This document shows positions 25,179 to 34,660 of a DNA stretch of 64,000 nucleotides, piece after piece (within the stretch, counting starts at the first letter, position 1; each line of letters opens with the position of its first letter). Below the pieces are notes generated by a model. The model saw nothing but the letters and a program-made list of their open reading frames with translations. It was not told the DNA's origin and made no database searches. The DNA is from Citreicella sp. C3M06 (GTDB lineage: Bacteria > Pseudomonadota > Alphaproteobacteria > Rhodobacterales > Rhodobacteraceae). The stretch is taken from positions 1 to 64,000 of the forward strand of contig NZ_JAHKQA010000105.1 in the NCBI RefSeq assembly GCF_018860705.1, in the 5' to 3' direction. The position numbers and the translations under genes are program-made.

Positions 25179-26162
25179 TCAGCCCTGCCGCATGTGTTTG
25201 GCGGATTCCTTGATCAGGTCGTACTGGCCCGAGGGACGGAACCGCCACAGGTAGTCGGGCAGCACCGCTTCAAGCGAGGTCGGGGTGATCCCAAGCTCGG
25301 CAAAACCACGCGCCCCGGCAGACACCACATTGTCGGATTTCAGGCTGGCCACCTGATCGCGGGTGATCTGCGCCGGAATGATGCCGCCGCTCAGCCCGGC
25401 CAGCGTCTCGAAAACACTGCCCATCACCGAAGCAAGCCCGAACGGCAGGTTCACCACCGCCCTGCGACGCCGGATCACCGTCAGCATCTGCCCGATCAAC
25501 GCCCGGAACGTCGCGACCTCTGGTCCGCCAAGTTCATAGACGTCGGGTGCGGCCTCGCCCGTCGCGCCCAGCACGGCGGCATGCGCCACGTCATCGACGT
25601 AGACCGGCTGGAATTTGGTCTCGGCGCCGACCAGCGGCAGCACCGGACCCATGCGCGACATGCCGGCGAACCGGTTGAAAAAACTGTCCTCGGGGCCAAA
25701 GATCACCGACGGACGCAGGATCACCGCGCCGGGCATGTGCTTGAGCACGGCCTCTTCGCCCTGCGCCTTGGACCGGGCGTAGGCGCTGGCGCTGTCCGTA
25801 TCGGCACCGATCGCCGAAAGCTGCACCATATGGGCCACGCCCTGTTCGGCGGCGATGCGGGCGATGCGCTCCGCGCCCTGATGCTGGATCGCCTCGAAGC
25901 TGTTCTTGCCCTTGGCGTCAAAGGTCCCGACACAGTTCACCACCGCATCCGCGCCCAGCATGACAGAACGCACCGACGCGTCATCGCGGATATTGCAGAC
26001 CACCGGCTCGACCTGGCCGACGGCGCCATATGCCTTGACGAACAGCGCCTCGTTCGGGCGCCGCACCGCAACGCGAACACGCCATCCAAGCTTGGCCATG
26101 CGCCGCGCCACATGGCGCCCGACGAAGCCCGAGCCACCGTAGATCGTGACGAGTTTGCTCAT
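25179..26162 (-). CDS. NDUFA9-like NAD(P)-binding protein (complex I associated)
   Basis: A 327-residue atypical short-chain dehydrogenase with the Rossmann motif GGSGFVGRH at residues 9-17. It belongs to the group annotated as complex I NDUFA9 subunit family. In mitochondria NDUFA9 is an accessory subunit of NADH dehydrogenase; the bacterial role is inferred to be similar or in quinone-related chemistry, not proven. The start at 26162 is preceded by AAGGAG. It is convergent with the DUF6455 genes and divergent from tRNA-Leu. Confidence 0.85.
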   Translation of the reverse strand: MSKLVTIYGGSGFVGRHVARRMAKLGWRVRVAVRRPNEALFVKAYGAVGQVEPVVCNIRDDASVRSVMLGADAVVNCVGTFDAKGKNSFEAIQHQGAERIARIAAEQGVAHMVQLSAIGADTDSASAYARSKAQGEEAVLKHMPGAVILRPSVIFGPEDSFFNRFAGMSRMGPVLPLVGAETKFQPVYVDDVAHAAVLGATGEAAPDVYELGGPEVATFRALIGQMLTVIRRRRAVVNLPFGLASVMGSVFETLAGLSGGIIPAQITRDQVASLKSDNVVSAGARGFAELGITPTSLEAVLPDYLWRFRPSGQYDLIKESAKHMRQG

Positions 26163-26265
26163 GCTGACTGCTCCTTGTGCGAGGCTGTTGCGCCCTGAAT
26201 ACCGGTCCGGGGTAGCCCCGACAAGGTGCCGTTGCGAAAGAGGGAAAACAATTTGAAAAACTCTG

Positions 26266-26294
26266 TTGACACTCCCCCCTACCAACTTTAAACG
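26266..26294 (+). promoter_or_regulatory. Promoter of tRNA-Leu
   Basis: A perfect TTGACA (26266-26271) is followed by 17 bases and an AT-rich TAAACG stretch (26289-26294), 16 bases before the tRNA 5' end. The -10 box is weak, but the position is right for a stable RNA promoter. Confidence 0.55.
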
Positions 26295-26310
26295 CCCCCT
26301 CACCACCTGT

Positions 26311-26396
<86 letters not shown>

Positions 26397-27183
26397 CTAC
26401 TTCTATGGAATACATTGGTCTATCTACAGCCCTTCTGAGCTGTTAGGATCCGCAGACCATGTAGGAGCCCGTTTCCTCCTCGTTTAGCTACGTTAAATGT
26501 GGGATCGACTACTTTAGCCGTTGCATCTCGACCAAGCTGAAGAGCCATTACACCTCACCCCCATCGCATTTTCGCCTCGCACGTGATCCACCCGGATCGC
26601 CGAGACGAGAGGCAGACGAGCTGCCGATCAGCTCGACGAGTATTGGCTTCACCTTCTGTCCCAGTCGAAAGAGTTGCCGGGGAAGCACATGCTTCGTCTT
26701 CAGCGCGATCCTCGGGCGGCATCGACGGCAACACCTGCTCCTCGCGTCGAAGCGGTCTCCGAGACCATCACCCTGTCCAAACGCTTTACGATACCTAGGG
26801 CGCGCACTCTGGCGACGTTGGAGCGGCTGCCCACGCCGAAGCCGCGTCGAGACCAAACCTGTCGTGACATTGCTTTGCGATGCGCGTCCTGCGTTCTGGT
26901 CGGTCAGTGGAGGCTCTGCCGGAAACGGACGGGCCAATCTCTCATGGCACGGGACTTCAACAGGCAGGTCGCAGAAATCCAACTCCGTATCGCCGTGCTC
27001 AAGCGCTATTCTGCGCTTGGCATGGCTGTCGCTGTGCCTACTCTGAGGAAAGGGAAAAAACGTCCCTCACCCGATTTGTGCGACAAAGCCAGCGAGATCT
27101 GTAAACGGTGCAGGCGGACACGCTGCGCGCGCAGCATATCGAGGGGTGTTCAGGGCCTCGGCCAGAGAGCCGCCCCAAGGCCG
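26397..27183. other. AT-richer, apparently decayed region downstream of tRNA-Leu
   Basis: About 790 bases without a credible intact gene. Base composition near the tRNA is close to 50% GC, clearly below the flanking genes. One plus-strand frame between about 26940 and 27050 encodes a stretch (RDFNRQVAEIQLRIAVLKRY and on) that reminds me of transposase C-termini, but it has no start or N-terminal part. The position right after a tRNA suggests the remnant of an integrated element. No att repeat could be demonstrated. Confidence 0.45.
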
Positions 27184-28410
27184 CTACAGCAATAGACGCG
27201 GATCGCCCCCAAGCTCGACGCCGGGAAACACTTCGCGTTCCAGAACCCCGGCCTCGAGCCCGAAGAGGCCGCGCATCAGCCAGCCGACATGAGCGCGCAG
27301 ATCGCGCGTCGGCATCAGGTCGCGCCGATCATTCAGTGCCGCCTCGTCCAGTCCGGGCCAATCCGTCACCACGCGCCCGCCGCGCAGCGCGCCGCCCGCC
27401 ATCAGCATCGCGCCCCCGGTGCCGTGATCGGTGCCCCCGGTGCCGTTGAAGCGCACCGTGCGCCCGAATTCCGTCATCGCCACCACCGCCGTGCGCTGCC
27501 ATGCCTGCGGGCCAAGCTCGTCGCGCAGCGTCAGGATCGCGCTCGACAATCGGCCGAGCGCCCGGCCCAGCGGCGCATCCTGCCGCGCGTGGGTATCCCA
27601 GCCGGTGATCGAGAATGCCGCGATCCGGGCATCGGCGCGCAGCTGTTGTGCGACGAAAGCGGCAAGGCGCGCCTCGCCGGGGCCTCTGGCGGCGGCCATG
27701 TCGGCGCCCATCATCTCGCCCATCTCCTGCGGGCTGAGCGCGCTCTCCAACGCATCACCGTCACCATCGGCGATGCGAAAGGCCTCGGACATGGCGGCTG
27801 CAAAGGCGGGGTCATCCTGCATCACTAGCTCTGCAAGGCGGATCGCCTGCGGGCTCAGCGCCAGATCCGCCTCGGGCGCCCAGCGGGCCACCGGCGCCGC
27901 GCCGCGCAGCACCGCCAGCGGATCAGAGCCAATCGCCCATGCGGTCTGCGTGCCGATGCCCGGATAATGTTGCAGCATCCGGTTGAGCCAGCCGTCGCGC
28001 CGCGCGCCGCTGGCCAGATCCGCCACCCCGGCTTCGAGCAGATCCTGCCCATCGAAATGGCTGCGCTTGTCGCGATAGGGAGTCGAGACAGCGTGCACCA
28101 CGCTCAGCTCTTTCGCCTGCCATAGCGGCATCAGCCCGGCCATCGACGGGTGCAGCGCAAAGCGCCCGTCCAGATCAAGCGGCCCGCCGTCGGCATCGGG
28201 CAGCGCCGCGCCGCGCAGCGCCTTCCACGCCGGATCGCCCCAAGGCTGCGCCATGGCAAGCCCGTCCATCGCGCCGCGCAGAATGATCACCACCAACCGG
28301 TTGTCGCCCGGCGCCGCCGCAAAGGTGACCGGCGTCACCAGCGGGCTGGCGGCCAGGGAACAGCCGATCAGCGCCGAGCGGGTCAGGAAGGCGCGCCGTG
28401 ATAGCGTCAT
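27184..28410 (-). CDS. DUF1501 family protein with Tat signal
   Basis: A 408-residue exported protein. The N-terminus MTLSRRAFLTRSALIGCSLAA is a twin-arginine signal. The body is of the DUF1501 family, related to the alkaline phosphatase/sulfatase fold (VVIILRGAMDGLAM, TGWDTHARQD, MTEFGRTVRFNGTGGTDHG). The start at 28410 follows AGGAG and lies 4 bases after the stop codon of the DUF1800 gene. The two genes form a recurrent pair across bacteria with unknown function. Tat export suggests it folds or binds a cofactor before secretion. Confidence 0.9.
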   Translation of the reverse strand: MTLSRRAFLTRSALIGCSLAASPLVTPVTFAAAPGDNRLVVIILRGAMDGLAMAQPWGDPAWKALRGAALPDADGGPLDLDGRFALHPSMAGLMPLWQAKELSVVHAVSTPYRDKRSHFDGQDLLEAGVADLASGARRDGWLNRMLQHYPGIGTQTAWAIGSDPLAVLRGAAPVARWAPEADLALSPQAIRLAELVMQDDPAFAAAMSEAFRIADGDGDALESALSPQEMGEMMGADMAAARGPGEARLAAFVAQQLRADARIAAFSITGWDTHARQDAPLGRALGRLSSAILTLRDELGPQAWQRTAVVAMTEFGRTVRFNGTGGTDHGTGGAMLMAGGALRGGRVVTDWPGLDEAALNDRRDLMPTRDLRAHVGWLMRGLFGLEAGVLEREVFPGVELGGDPRLLL

Positions 28411-28414
28411 GGAC

Positions 28415-29797
28415 TCAGCTCCTCTGAAAGGCGGGAGAGGCAAGGATCAGCCCCACCCCATCGGCGCGGCTTTCCGCCGCCTGCGCGGCGAATTGCACCG
28501 CCGGCGTTGCCCGCCCAGCCAGAGCGGTGATGAGGAATTCGCGCGGATCGGGCAGCGTGCCGCCTAGAATCTGTGGCACCGAAAGCGCCCATTGCAGCCG
28601 CGCGGCAAGGCCCTGCGGCGTGATCCATGCGCTGTCGTCTTCGGACAGCCCGTCAGGGCCGACCGGCCTTTCCCAGCTGTGGCCCATCAGATGGAGCGGA
28701 TACTGGATGTATTCGCGAAACCGTTTTTCCTTGAGCGGCACGAAGCTTTCGGGCGGCATCGCCAAGGCGCGCAGCGCCGAGGCCATGAATTCAAACGGTC
28801 GCTTGACGTTGCCGGGCGCGGCATTCCACGCCGCCGGATGCGCCAGCATCGCCGCATAGCCCGCCGACAGATCACTGCCACTGTCGCGCAAGGCGGTCTC
28901 AATCACCTGCACCAGCGCCGGGTCGGGCATATCGGCGACAAAATGCACCGCAAGCTTGCGGGCCAGATGGCGCGCCGTGGCCGGGTGGCGCGCCAGATCG
29001 CGTAGCGCCGATTCGATGTCGGTCAGCCGGGCGGGATCGCCGCCATAGTCCTTGCCAAGCACCGTTTCGGGCCCCGGCTCGGCGGAATCCTTGCGAAACA
29101 CCCGCCCGACCTGCGGATTGAAGGTCAGCCCGGTCAGCAGCTCGGCCAGCGCGCGCACATCGCCCTGCGTGTAGGGGCCGCCAACGCCCAGCGTGTGCAA
29201 CTCCATGATCTCGCGCGCGAGATTCTCGTTCAACCCGCCCCCGGACTTCTTGCCGCGCGGCGAGTTTGGCCCGACCGAGCCGCGCTGATCGAGATAGCTC
29301 ACCATCACCGGATGGGTGACGGCGGCAATCAGCAGATCTTCGAAGCGGCCCGACAGATGTGGGCGGATCGCCTCTTCGACATAGGGCGACACGGCGCGGC
29401 GCATCAACGCCGCCTTGCCCTGCGCGGTGAAATGATCGGCCCAGAACGCCGACAGCCGTTCGCGAAACGGCGCCTGCGTGGTCACGCAACGGGCCAGCGA
29501 CTGGCCAAGCCATGTCATCTGCGCCTGCCGCGCCTGCTTGTTCATTACGCGCATCGCCTTGAGCGCGGTCTTCTCAGCGGCGGTCCCGCGCGAATCTCTG
29601 CGCAACCTGCCCTGTTCGTTGTACCGCACGATGCGGGCACGGAACGTATCGAACGGCTCGATCGGATGGCGGGCGGCGGCAAGGTCCGGCCCTTGCAGCG
29701 TGGCCAGCATCGCCGCCACGCTTTGGGCGGGCGCGATGTTCGGCGACAGGCCGCAGCCAAAGCGTATTTCGGCAAGGGTGGGGTCGAACGCGGGCAT
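28415..29797 (-). CDS. DUF1800 family protein
   Basis: A 460-residue helical protein of the DUF1800 family starting MPAFDPTLAEIRFGCGLSP. Conserved features include FRERLSAFWADHFT and the LNENLAREIMELHTLGVGG segment. No clear signal peptide is seen. It is the first gene of the DUF1800-DUF1501 pair and is separated from the next gene by only 4 bases. Its function is unknown; co-occurrence with a Tat-exported partner suggests a joint envelope or extracellular role. Confidence 0.9.
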   Translation of the reverse strand: MPAFDPTLAEIRFGCGLSPNIAPAQSVAAMLATLQGPDLAAARHPIEPFDTFRARIVRYNEQGRLRRDSRGTAAEKTALKAMRVMNKQARQAQMTWLGQSLARCVTTQAPFRERLSAFWADHFTAQGKAALMRRAVSPYVEEAIRPHLSGRFEDLLIAAVTHPVMVSYLDQRGSVGPNSPRGKKSGGGLNENLAREIMELHTLGVGGPYTQGDVRALAELLTGLTFNPQVGRVFRKDSAEPGPETVLGKDYGGDPARLTDIESALRDLARHPATARHLARKLAVHFVADMPDPALVQVIETALRDSGSDLSAGYAAMLAHPAAWNAAPGNVKRPFEFMASALRALAMPPESFVPLKEKRFREYIQYPLHLMGHSWERPVGPDGLSEDDSAWITPQGLAARLQWALSVPQILGGTLPDPREFLITALAGRATPAVQFAAQAAESRADGVGLILASPAFQRS

Positions 29798-29871
29798 AGC
29801 AACCTTCCGTCTGATGCACAGAGCCTAGCGCAAGCAGTGCATTCGCACATCCCCACCCCGCACTGAGCTGA

Positions 29872-30807
29872 TCACATCAGCGCCAGACCGCCCAGCAGCA
29901 GGGCGGCCAGCAGCATCGCCCGCCGATACAGTGCAATGGCGCGCCGCATCGCCGCCGCATCCGGGTCAGGCGCGCCATCGTTGACCCATGGCTCGTCGGC
30001 GACGGTGCCGCCATAGACCCTTGGGCCGGACAGGCGCACGCTGACGGCGGCGGCCAGCGCCGCTTCCGGCCATCCGGCATTGGGAGATCGGTGCTTGCCC
30101 GCGTCACGCATCATGGCGCGCAGGCACAGGCGCAAGCGCCCCGATGCCAACGCCAGCAGCGCGCCGGTCAGCCGCGCCGGGATCAGGTTGACCAGATCGT
30201 CAAGCCGCGCGGCGGGCTTGCCGAAATCCTCATAGCGGGCGTTACGATGACCGATCATCGAATCCATCGTGTTGATCGCCTTGTAGGCGGCGATCCCCGG
30301 CAGGCCCGCGACGGCCCCCCACAGCAGCGGCGCAATCACCCCGTCCGAGGCGTTTTCTGCAAGGCTCTCCAGCGCCGCACGGGCGATCCCCGCCTGCCCG
30401 AGCGTCATCGGATCGCGCCCGACGATCCGCGACACGGCGGCACGCGCCTGCGCAAGGTCTCCGCTTGCCAGCGGGCGCGCCACAGCCACGACATGATCGT
30501 TCAGGGAGCGCGCGGCGACCAGCGGCCAACTGAACAGCGCCGTCAGCGCCCCGCCCCAGAGCCCGCCCGGCAGCGCCCATTGCACCAGCGCCGCCGGCAG
30601 GATCACCACCGCCAGCACCGCACCGACGCAGATCCCGCCAAAAACCCGTCGGCGGGCCGCCGAGCCATGGTTCCAGCGCAGATCAAGCGCCGAGATCAGC
30701 GCGCCGATCCACACCACCGGATGCGACAGGCGGCGAAACAGCCAGTCAGGCCAGCCCAGCAGCGCATCGACGATAAGCGCCAGCGCCATGGCTCCGGCGA
30801 ACATCAT
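29872..30807 (-). CDS. cobD: Adenosylcobinamide-phosphate synthase (CobD/CbiB)
   Basis: A 311-residue membrane protein with several hydrophobic segments. It has the family signatures HPVVWIGALI near residues 29-38 and AYKAINTMDSMIGHRNARYEDFG around 170-190. It joins adenosylcobyric acid to the aminopropanol arm in cobalamin synthesis. Its ATG overlaps the stop codon of the phosphatase gene upstream (ATGA). It points away from the cobU-cobT-cobS genes but clearly belongs to the same locus. Confidence 0.95.
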   Translation of the reverse strand: MMFAGAMALALIVDALLGWPDWLFRRLSHPVVWIGALISALDLRWNHGSAARRRVFGGICVGAVLAVVILPAALVQWALPGGLWGGALTALFSWPLVAARSLNDHVVAVARPLASGDLAQARAAVSRIVGRDPMTLGQAGIARAALESLAENASDGVIAPLLWGAVAGLPGIAAYKAINTMDSMIGHRNARYEDFGKPAARLDDLVNLIPARLTGALLALASGRLRLCLRAMMRDAGKHRSPNAGWPEAALAAAVSVRLSGPRVYGGTVADEPWVNDGAPDPDAAAMRRAIALYRRAMLLAALLLGGLALM

Positions 30808-31376
30808 GCCAGCAGCCCGTTGACGCTGAGGATTGCATAGCCCGCGTCCAGTCGTCGCAGCCGGGTCACCGACAGCGGTGCGATTTCAAAGGCCAGCCCC
30901 TGCGCCGGATCTCCCAGCGCAAGGCCAAGCGCGGCGCGCACCGTTCCCGCATGGGCGACGATCGCCAGCGGGCCGGGGCGCTGCGCGTGTCGCTCCAGCG
31001 CCGGAGCCACCCGCGCCACCAGATCGGCAAAGCTTTCGCCGCCGGGGCTGGCGTGACGGGCCAGATCGGAGCGGCTCATCGGGCCAAGGTCGGGCAGTTC
31101 TGCAAACGCCATCCCCTCTTGTGCGCCGAAATCCTGTTCCCACAGCGCCGGGTCACAATCCGGCAGCCGATCCGGAAACAGCGCCTGTGCCGTCTGGCGG
31201 CAGCGCAGCGCCGGGCTGCACACCAGCGCGCAGGGCGCAAGCCAGTCGCGCAAGGGCCTCGGAATCACGGGCAAGGGCAGGATCGCGGGCACATCGCTGC
31301 GTCCGCACAGCCGCCCCTTGTGGTCGGCAGCGGCGTGCCGGATCAGGATCATTTCGGATGGGTCGGGCGGGGTCAT
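30804..31376 (-). CDS. Histidine phosphatase family protein (CobC-like)
   Basis: A 190-residue phosphoglycerate-mutase-type phosphatase. The catalytic histidine is in LIRHAAAD, a second conserved region is SPALRCRQTA, and the acid-base/second histidine is in VAHAGTVR. Placement between cobD and cobU suggests alpha-ribazole-5'-phosphate phosphatase (CobC role), but this is from context. The start at 31376 is one of two options; the other, at 31352, is eight codons later. It is divergent from cobU with only 43 bases between the start codons. Confidence 0.8.
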   Translation of the reverse strand: MTPPDPSEMILIRHAAADHKGRLCGRSDVPAILPLPVIPRPLRDWLAPCALVCSPALRCRQTAQALFPDRLPDCDPALWEQDFGAQEGMAFAELPDLGPMSRSDLARHASPGGESFADLVARVAPALERHAQRPGPLAIVAHAGTVRAALGLALGDPAQGLAFEIAPLSVTRLRRLDAGYAILSVNGLLA

Positions 31377-31419
31377 AGAGGCTTTCCAAATCACGCAGAA
31401 CCTGATTTGTCACGGCGCC

Positions 31420-31926
31420 ATGGCAAAGTCGATCCTGATCACCGGAGGCGCGCGTTCTGGCAAGAGCCGCCTCGCCGAAGACATGACGCTGGGGCTTGGC
31501 GCCTCGGCGATCTATATCGCCACGGCCGAGGCGCATGACGCCGAGATGGCCGACCGCATCGCCCGACACCAAGCCCGGCGCGGAGCGGAATGGCGCACCG
31601 TGGCCGAGCCTCTGGCGCTGGCGCAGGCGCTGCGCGACACCGATGGCGATGCGCCCCGGCTGGTGGATTGCCTGACGCTGTGGCTGAGCAACCTGATGCT
31701 GTCAGGTGCCGACTGGCAGGCCGCCACCGACGATCTGGCGGCGCTGATCCCTACGCAGCGCGCGCCGGTGATTTTTGTCACCAACGAGGTCGGCGACGGG
31801 ATCGTGCCTGAAAATGCCCTCGCCCGCGCCTATCGCGACGCGGCGGGGCTGGTGAACCAATCCATCGCCCGCAGCTGCGACGAGCTCTGGCTCTGCGTCG
31901 CGGGCCACCCGATCAAGGTGAAATGA
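31420..31926 (+). CDS. cobU: Adenosylcobinamide kinase / adenosylcobinamide-phosphate guanylyltransferase
   Basis: A 168-residue bifunctional enzyme (CobU/CobP type). The P-loop GGARSGKS is at residues 9-16, and the guanylylated histidine lies in DRIARHQARRG. The NEVGDGIVPEN motif is typical. It activates adenosylcobinamide for attachment of the lower ligand. No obvious ribosome binding site precedes ATG 31420, so translation may be leaderless or weak. Its stop overlaps the start of cobT (ATGA). Confidence 0.95.
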   Translation: MAKSILITGGARSGKSRLAEDMTLGLGASAIYIATAEAHDAEMADRIARHQARRGAEWRTVAEPLALAQALRDTDGDAPRLVDCLTLWLSNLMLSGADWQAATDDLAALIPTQRAPVIFVTNEVGDGIVPENALARAYRDAAGLVNQSIARSCDELWLCVAGHPIKVK

Positions 31927-32927
31927 CCATGCTGCCGATCCACCATATCGACGATGTCGCCACGCTGGCCCTGCCCGCGCCCGATGCTTCTGCCGCCGCC
32001 GCAGCGCGGGCCCGGCAGGCCGAGCTGACCAAGCCCCCGGGATCGCTGGGGCGGCTCGAAGAGCTGGCCGAATTCCTTGCGAGCTGGCAGGGCCGCGCCC
32101 TGCCCGCACTGGACGCGGCGCAGGCGCTGGTGTTTGCCGGCAACCATGGCATCTGTGCGCAAGGGGTGAACCCCTTCCCGCAAGCGGTGACCGCACAAAT
32201 GGTCGCGAATTTCGAACGGGGCGGCGCGGCGATCAACCAGCTGTGTCGGCTCAACGGGGCCGAATTGTCGGTGGTGGCGCTCGATCTCGACCGCCCGACG
32301 CAGGATTTCACCGCAGGCCCTGCGATGAGCGAGGCCGAAACGCTGGATGCGATGCAGCGCGGCGCGGCCGCCGTAACGCCGGGCGATGTGCTGATCCTTG
32401 GCGAGATGGGCATCGGCAATTCCACCATCGCCGCCGCGCTGGCCCATGCCGCGCTTGGCGGCGATGCTCAAACCTGGGTCGGGCGCGGCACCGGATCGAA
32501 TCCCGAAGCGGTGGCCCACAAGGCCGAGGTGATCTCGCGCGGTGTGTCGCTGCATGCCGCACGCACCTCGATGGGCAAGCTTGCGGCGCTTGGCGGGCGC
32601 GAACAGGCGGCGATCTGCGGCGCGGTCCTGGCCGCACGGCTGCACCGGGTGCCGGTGTTGCTGGATGGGTTCATCTGCACCGCCTCGGTCGCGCCGCTCT
32701 GGTCCGCCAACCCCGGGCTGCTCGATCATTGCCTGATCGGCCACGCCAGCGCCGAGCCGGGCCATCGCGGCCTGTGTGAGGCGATGGGCAAGCGCCCCAT
32801 CCTCGACCTTGGCATGGCGCTCGGCGAAGGCTCGGGCGCTGCGCTGGCGCTTGGCGTGCTTCGCGGGGCGCTGGCCTGCCATTCCGGCATGGCGACCTTT
32901 GCCGAGGCCGGGGTCTCAGCCGGGTGA
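31923..32927 (+). CDS. cobT: Nicotinate-nucleotide--dimethylbenzimidazole phosphoribosyltransferase
   Basis: A 334-residue enzyme that makes alpha-ribazole phosphate for the cobalamin lower ligand. Signatures include [14 protein letters not shown] near residues 36-49, [27 protein letters not shown], and the catalytic glutamate in LGEGSGAAL near the C-terminus. Length is normal for the family. It overlaps cobU upstream and cobS downstream by 4 bases each, so the three are translationally coupled. Confidence 0.96.
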   Translation: MTMLPIHHIDDVATLALPAPDASAAAAARARQAELTKPPGSLGRLEELAEFLASWQGRALPALDAAQALVFAGNHGICAQGVNPFPQAVTAQMVANFERGGAAINQLCRLNGAELSVVALDLDRPTQDFTAGPAMSEAETLDAMQRGAAAVTPGDVLILGEMGIGNSTIAAALAHAALGGDAQTWVGRGTGSNPEAVAHKAEVISRGVSLHAARTSMGKLAALGGREQAAICGAVLAARLHRVPVLLDGFICTASVAPLWSANPGLLDHCLIGHASAEPGHRGLCEAMGKRPILDLGMALGEGSGAALALGVLRGALACHSGMATFAEAGVSAG

Positions 32928-33649
32928 GCCGCCTCGACGAGGCGCGCCTTGCGCTGATGCTGCTCACCCGGCTGCCCGCTGGGCAGATCAAGGGCGACGT
33001 TCCCGACATCGCCGCCGCCCGCTGGGCGTTTGCGCTGACCGGCCTGCCGGTGGCGTTGATCGGCTGGGGCGCGCTGTCGGGCGGCGCGGCGCTGGGGCTG
33101 GCCCCGCTGCCCTGTGGCTTTGCCGCGCTGGCGGCGATGGCGCTGGCGACCGGCGGGCTGCATCACGACGGGCTCGCCGATATGGCCGACGCCGCCGGAG
33201 GCCGTGACCGCGCGCACCGGCTCGAGATCATGCGCGACAGCCGGGTCGGCAGCTTCGGCGTGCTGGCGCTGGTGATGGTCTGCGGGCTGGGCGCATCGGC
33301 GCTGTCCACCATGCCACGCGCAGGCGTTGCGCTGATGCTGGCGGCAGTGATCAGCCGCCTTGCCATGGTGCTGGTACTGGCGCTGCTGCCCCCCGCCCGC
33401 GCGGGCGGGCTGGGAGCGTCGGCGCAGGGCGGCGGGTCGGCATGGCTGCCCGGTGCGGCGCTGGCGCTATTGCTGGCACTCCCGCTCGGCTGGGCTGGCC
33501 TGATCGCCATCGCCGCCGCCACCGCTGCCGCCACTTTGGTAGCATGGCGCGCCAGAACCACCCTTGGCGGGCAGACCGGAGACGTGCTCGGCGCGGTACA
33601 GATATGCTCCGAAACCGCCGCCTGGCTGGCGCTGAACGCAGCATTCTGA
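32924..33649 (+). CDS. cobS: Adenosylcobinamide-GDP ribazoletransferase (cobalamin synthase)
   Basis: A 241-residue inner-membrane enzyme with about six hydrophobic segments. It carries the family motif [17 protein letters not shown] near residues 70-86 and a second, [14 protein letters not shown], just after. It joins adenosylcobinamide-GDP and alpha-ribazole phosphate. The start is a GTG at 32924 overlapping the cobT stop (GTGA). It completes the plus-strand cobU-cobT-cobS unit. Confidence 0.94.
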   Translation: MSRLDEARLALMLLTRLPAGQIKGDVPDIAAARWAFALTGLPVALIGWGALSGGAALGLAPLPCGFAALAAMALATGGLHHDGLADMADAAGGRDRAHRLEIMRDSRVGSFGVLALVMVCGLGASALSTMPRAGVALMLAAVISRLAMVLVLALLPPARAGGLGASAQGGGSAWLPGAALALLLALPLGWAGLIAIAAATAAATLVAWRARTTLGGQTGDVLGAVQICSETAAWLALNAAF

Positions 33650-33750
33650 GCGAATTCGCACAATTTCAAGGCAATTTCGTCTTTGCCCGCTGGCGCGACG
33701 CATGGGATGCGACTACCTATGTAAGGCGCAGCAGAAGGGATGCCCTCCGC

Positions 33751-34593
33751 ATGAACGACGAACGCCATTCGATCTTCCGCGACGCTGGTCGCGACCGCAA
33801 GACCGCGGAACAGATCCCCGACACGCCGCAGACGCGTGCCCCATCCTACCGGCTGGCCTTTGCCGACGAGTCGTTCCTGTGCAAGGACGAACTGCGGCCG
33901 GTGCGTCTGCAACTCGAACTGCTCAAGCCGCAGCTGATCCTCGATGAGCATGACGTGCAATCGACCATCGTGCTGTTTGGCGGGGCCCGCATCCCCTCTC
34001 CGGCGGAAAAGGGCGGCGCCCGCACCAAGACCCTCGCCGATCTGTCGCATTTCTACGAAGAGGCCCGCCTTTTCGCGCAGAAGATGACCGAGAAATCCAT
34101 CGCTTCGGGCAACCGTGAATTCATCGTCGCCACCGGCGGTGGCCCCGGCGTGATGGAGGCAGGCAATCTGGGCGCACAGCAGGCAGGCGGCATATCGATC
34201 GGCCTCAACATCGTGCTGCCGCACGAGCAGGCCCCGAACGAATATGTCACGCCCGACCTGTGCTTCAACTTCCATTACTTCGCGATCCGCAAGATGCACT
34301 TCCTGATGCGCGCCCGCGCGATCTGCGTGTTTCCGGGTGGCTTCGGCACCCTTGATGAGATGTTCGAGGCGCTCACCCTGATCCAGACCGGCCGGATGAG
34401 CCGCGTGCCCTTCCTGCTGTTCGGTCGGGCCTTCTGGGAAAAGATCATCAACTGGGACGCGCTCGAGGACGCAGGCACCATCAGCCCCGAAGATCTCGAC
34501 CTGTTCCGCTTCGTCGAAACTGCCGACGAAGCCACGGCGATCATCGAGGAGTGGGATCCCTCCCCCGCCCGCGACGATATTCCGGGCCGGTAA
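33751..34593 (+). CDS. LOG family protein (lysine decarboxylase-like fold)
   Basis: A 280-residue protein. The diagnostic motifs are GGGPGVMEA at 129-137 and PGGFGTLDE at 195-203, with RK at 180-181. LOG proteins are nucleotide 5'-monophosphate phosphoribohydrolases, some of which release cytokinins. This is the longer bacterial form (TIGR00730-like) with an N-terminal extension of about 70 residues, so the exact nucleotide substrate is uncertain. It is followed by a GC-rich hairpin and a dispersed repeat. Confidence 0.88.
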   Translation: MNDERHSIFRDAGRDRKTAEQIPDTPQTRAPSYRLAFADESFLCKDELRPVRLQLELLKPQLILDEHDVQSTIVLFGGARIPSPAEKGGARTKTLADLSHFYEEARLFAQKMTEKSIASGNREFIVATGGGPGVMEAGNLGAQQAGGISIGLNIVLPHEQAPNEYVTPDLCFNFHYFAIRKMHFLMRARAICVFPGGFGTLDEMFEALTLIQTGRMSRVPFLLFGRAFWEKIINWDALEDAGTISPEDLDLFRFVETADEATAIIEEWDPSPARDDIPGR

Positions 34594-34628
34594 CGCCCGC
34601 CCCGCGCCCGTATCCCGACAACAGAACA

Positions 34629-34660
34629 GGGGCGCGCCCGGTCCGGACGCGCCCCCTCTT
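34629..34660 (+). terminator. Probable terminator after the LOG family gene
   Basis: GGGGCGCG and CGCGCCCC form an 8-bp GC stem around a 12-base loop, followed by a pyrimidine-rich CTCTTCATCTT tract with several T residues. It begins 36 bases after the stop codon. The T-tract is imperfect, so efficiency is unsure. Confidence 0.55.

Noticed and set aside
26674-27195. A 173-codon plus-strand frame after tRNA-Leu
   Set aside because: Only a short internal part resembles a transposase tail; the rest is low complexity and the frame runs into the DUF1501 gene end. Recorded as decayed DNA, not as a gene.
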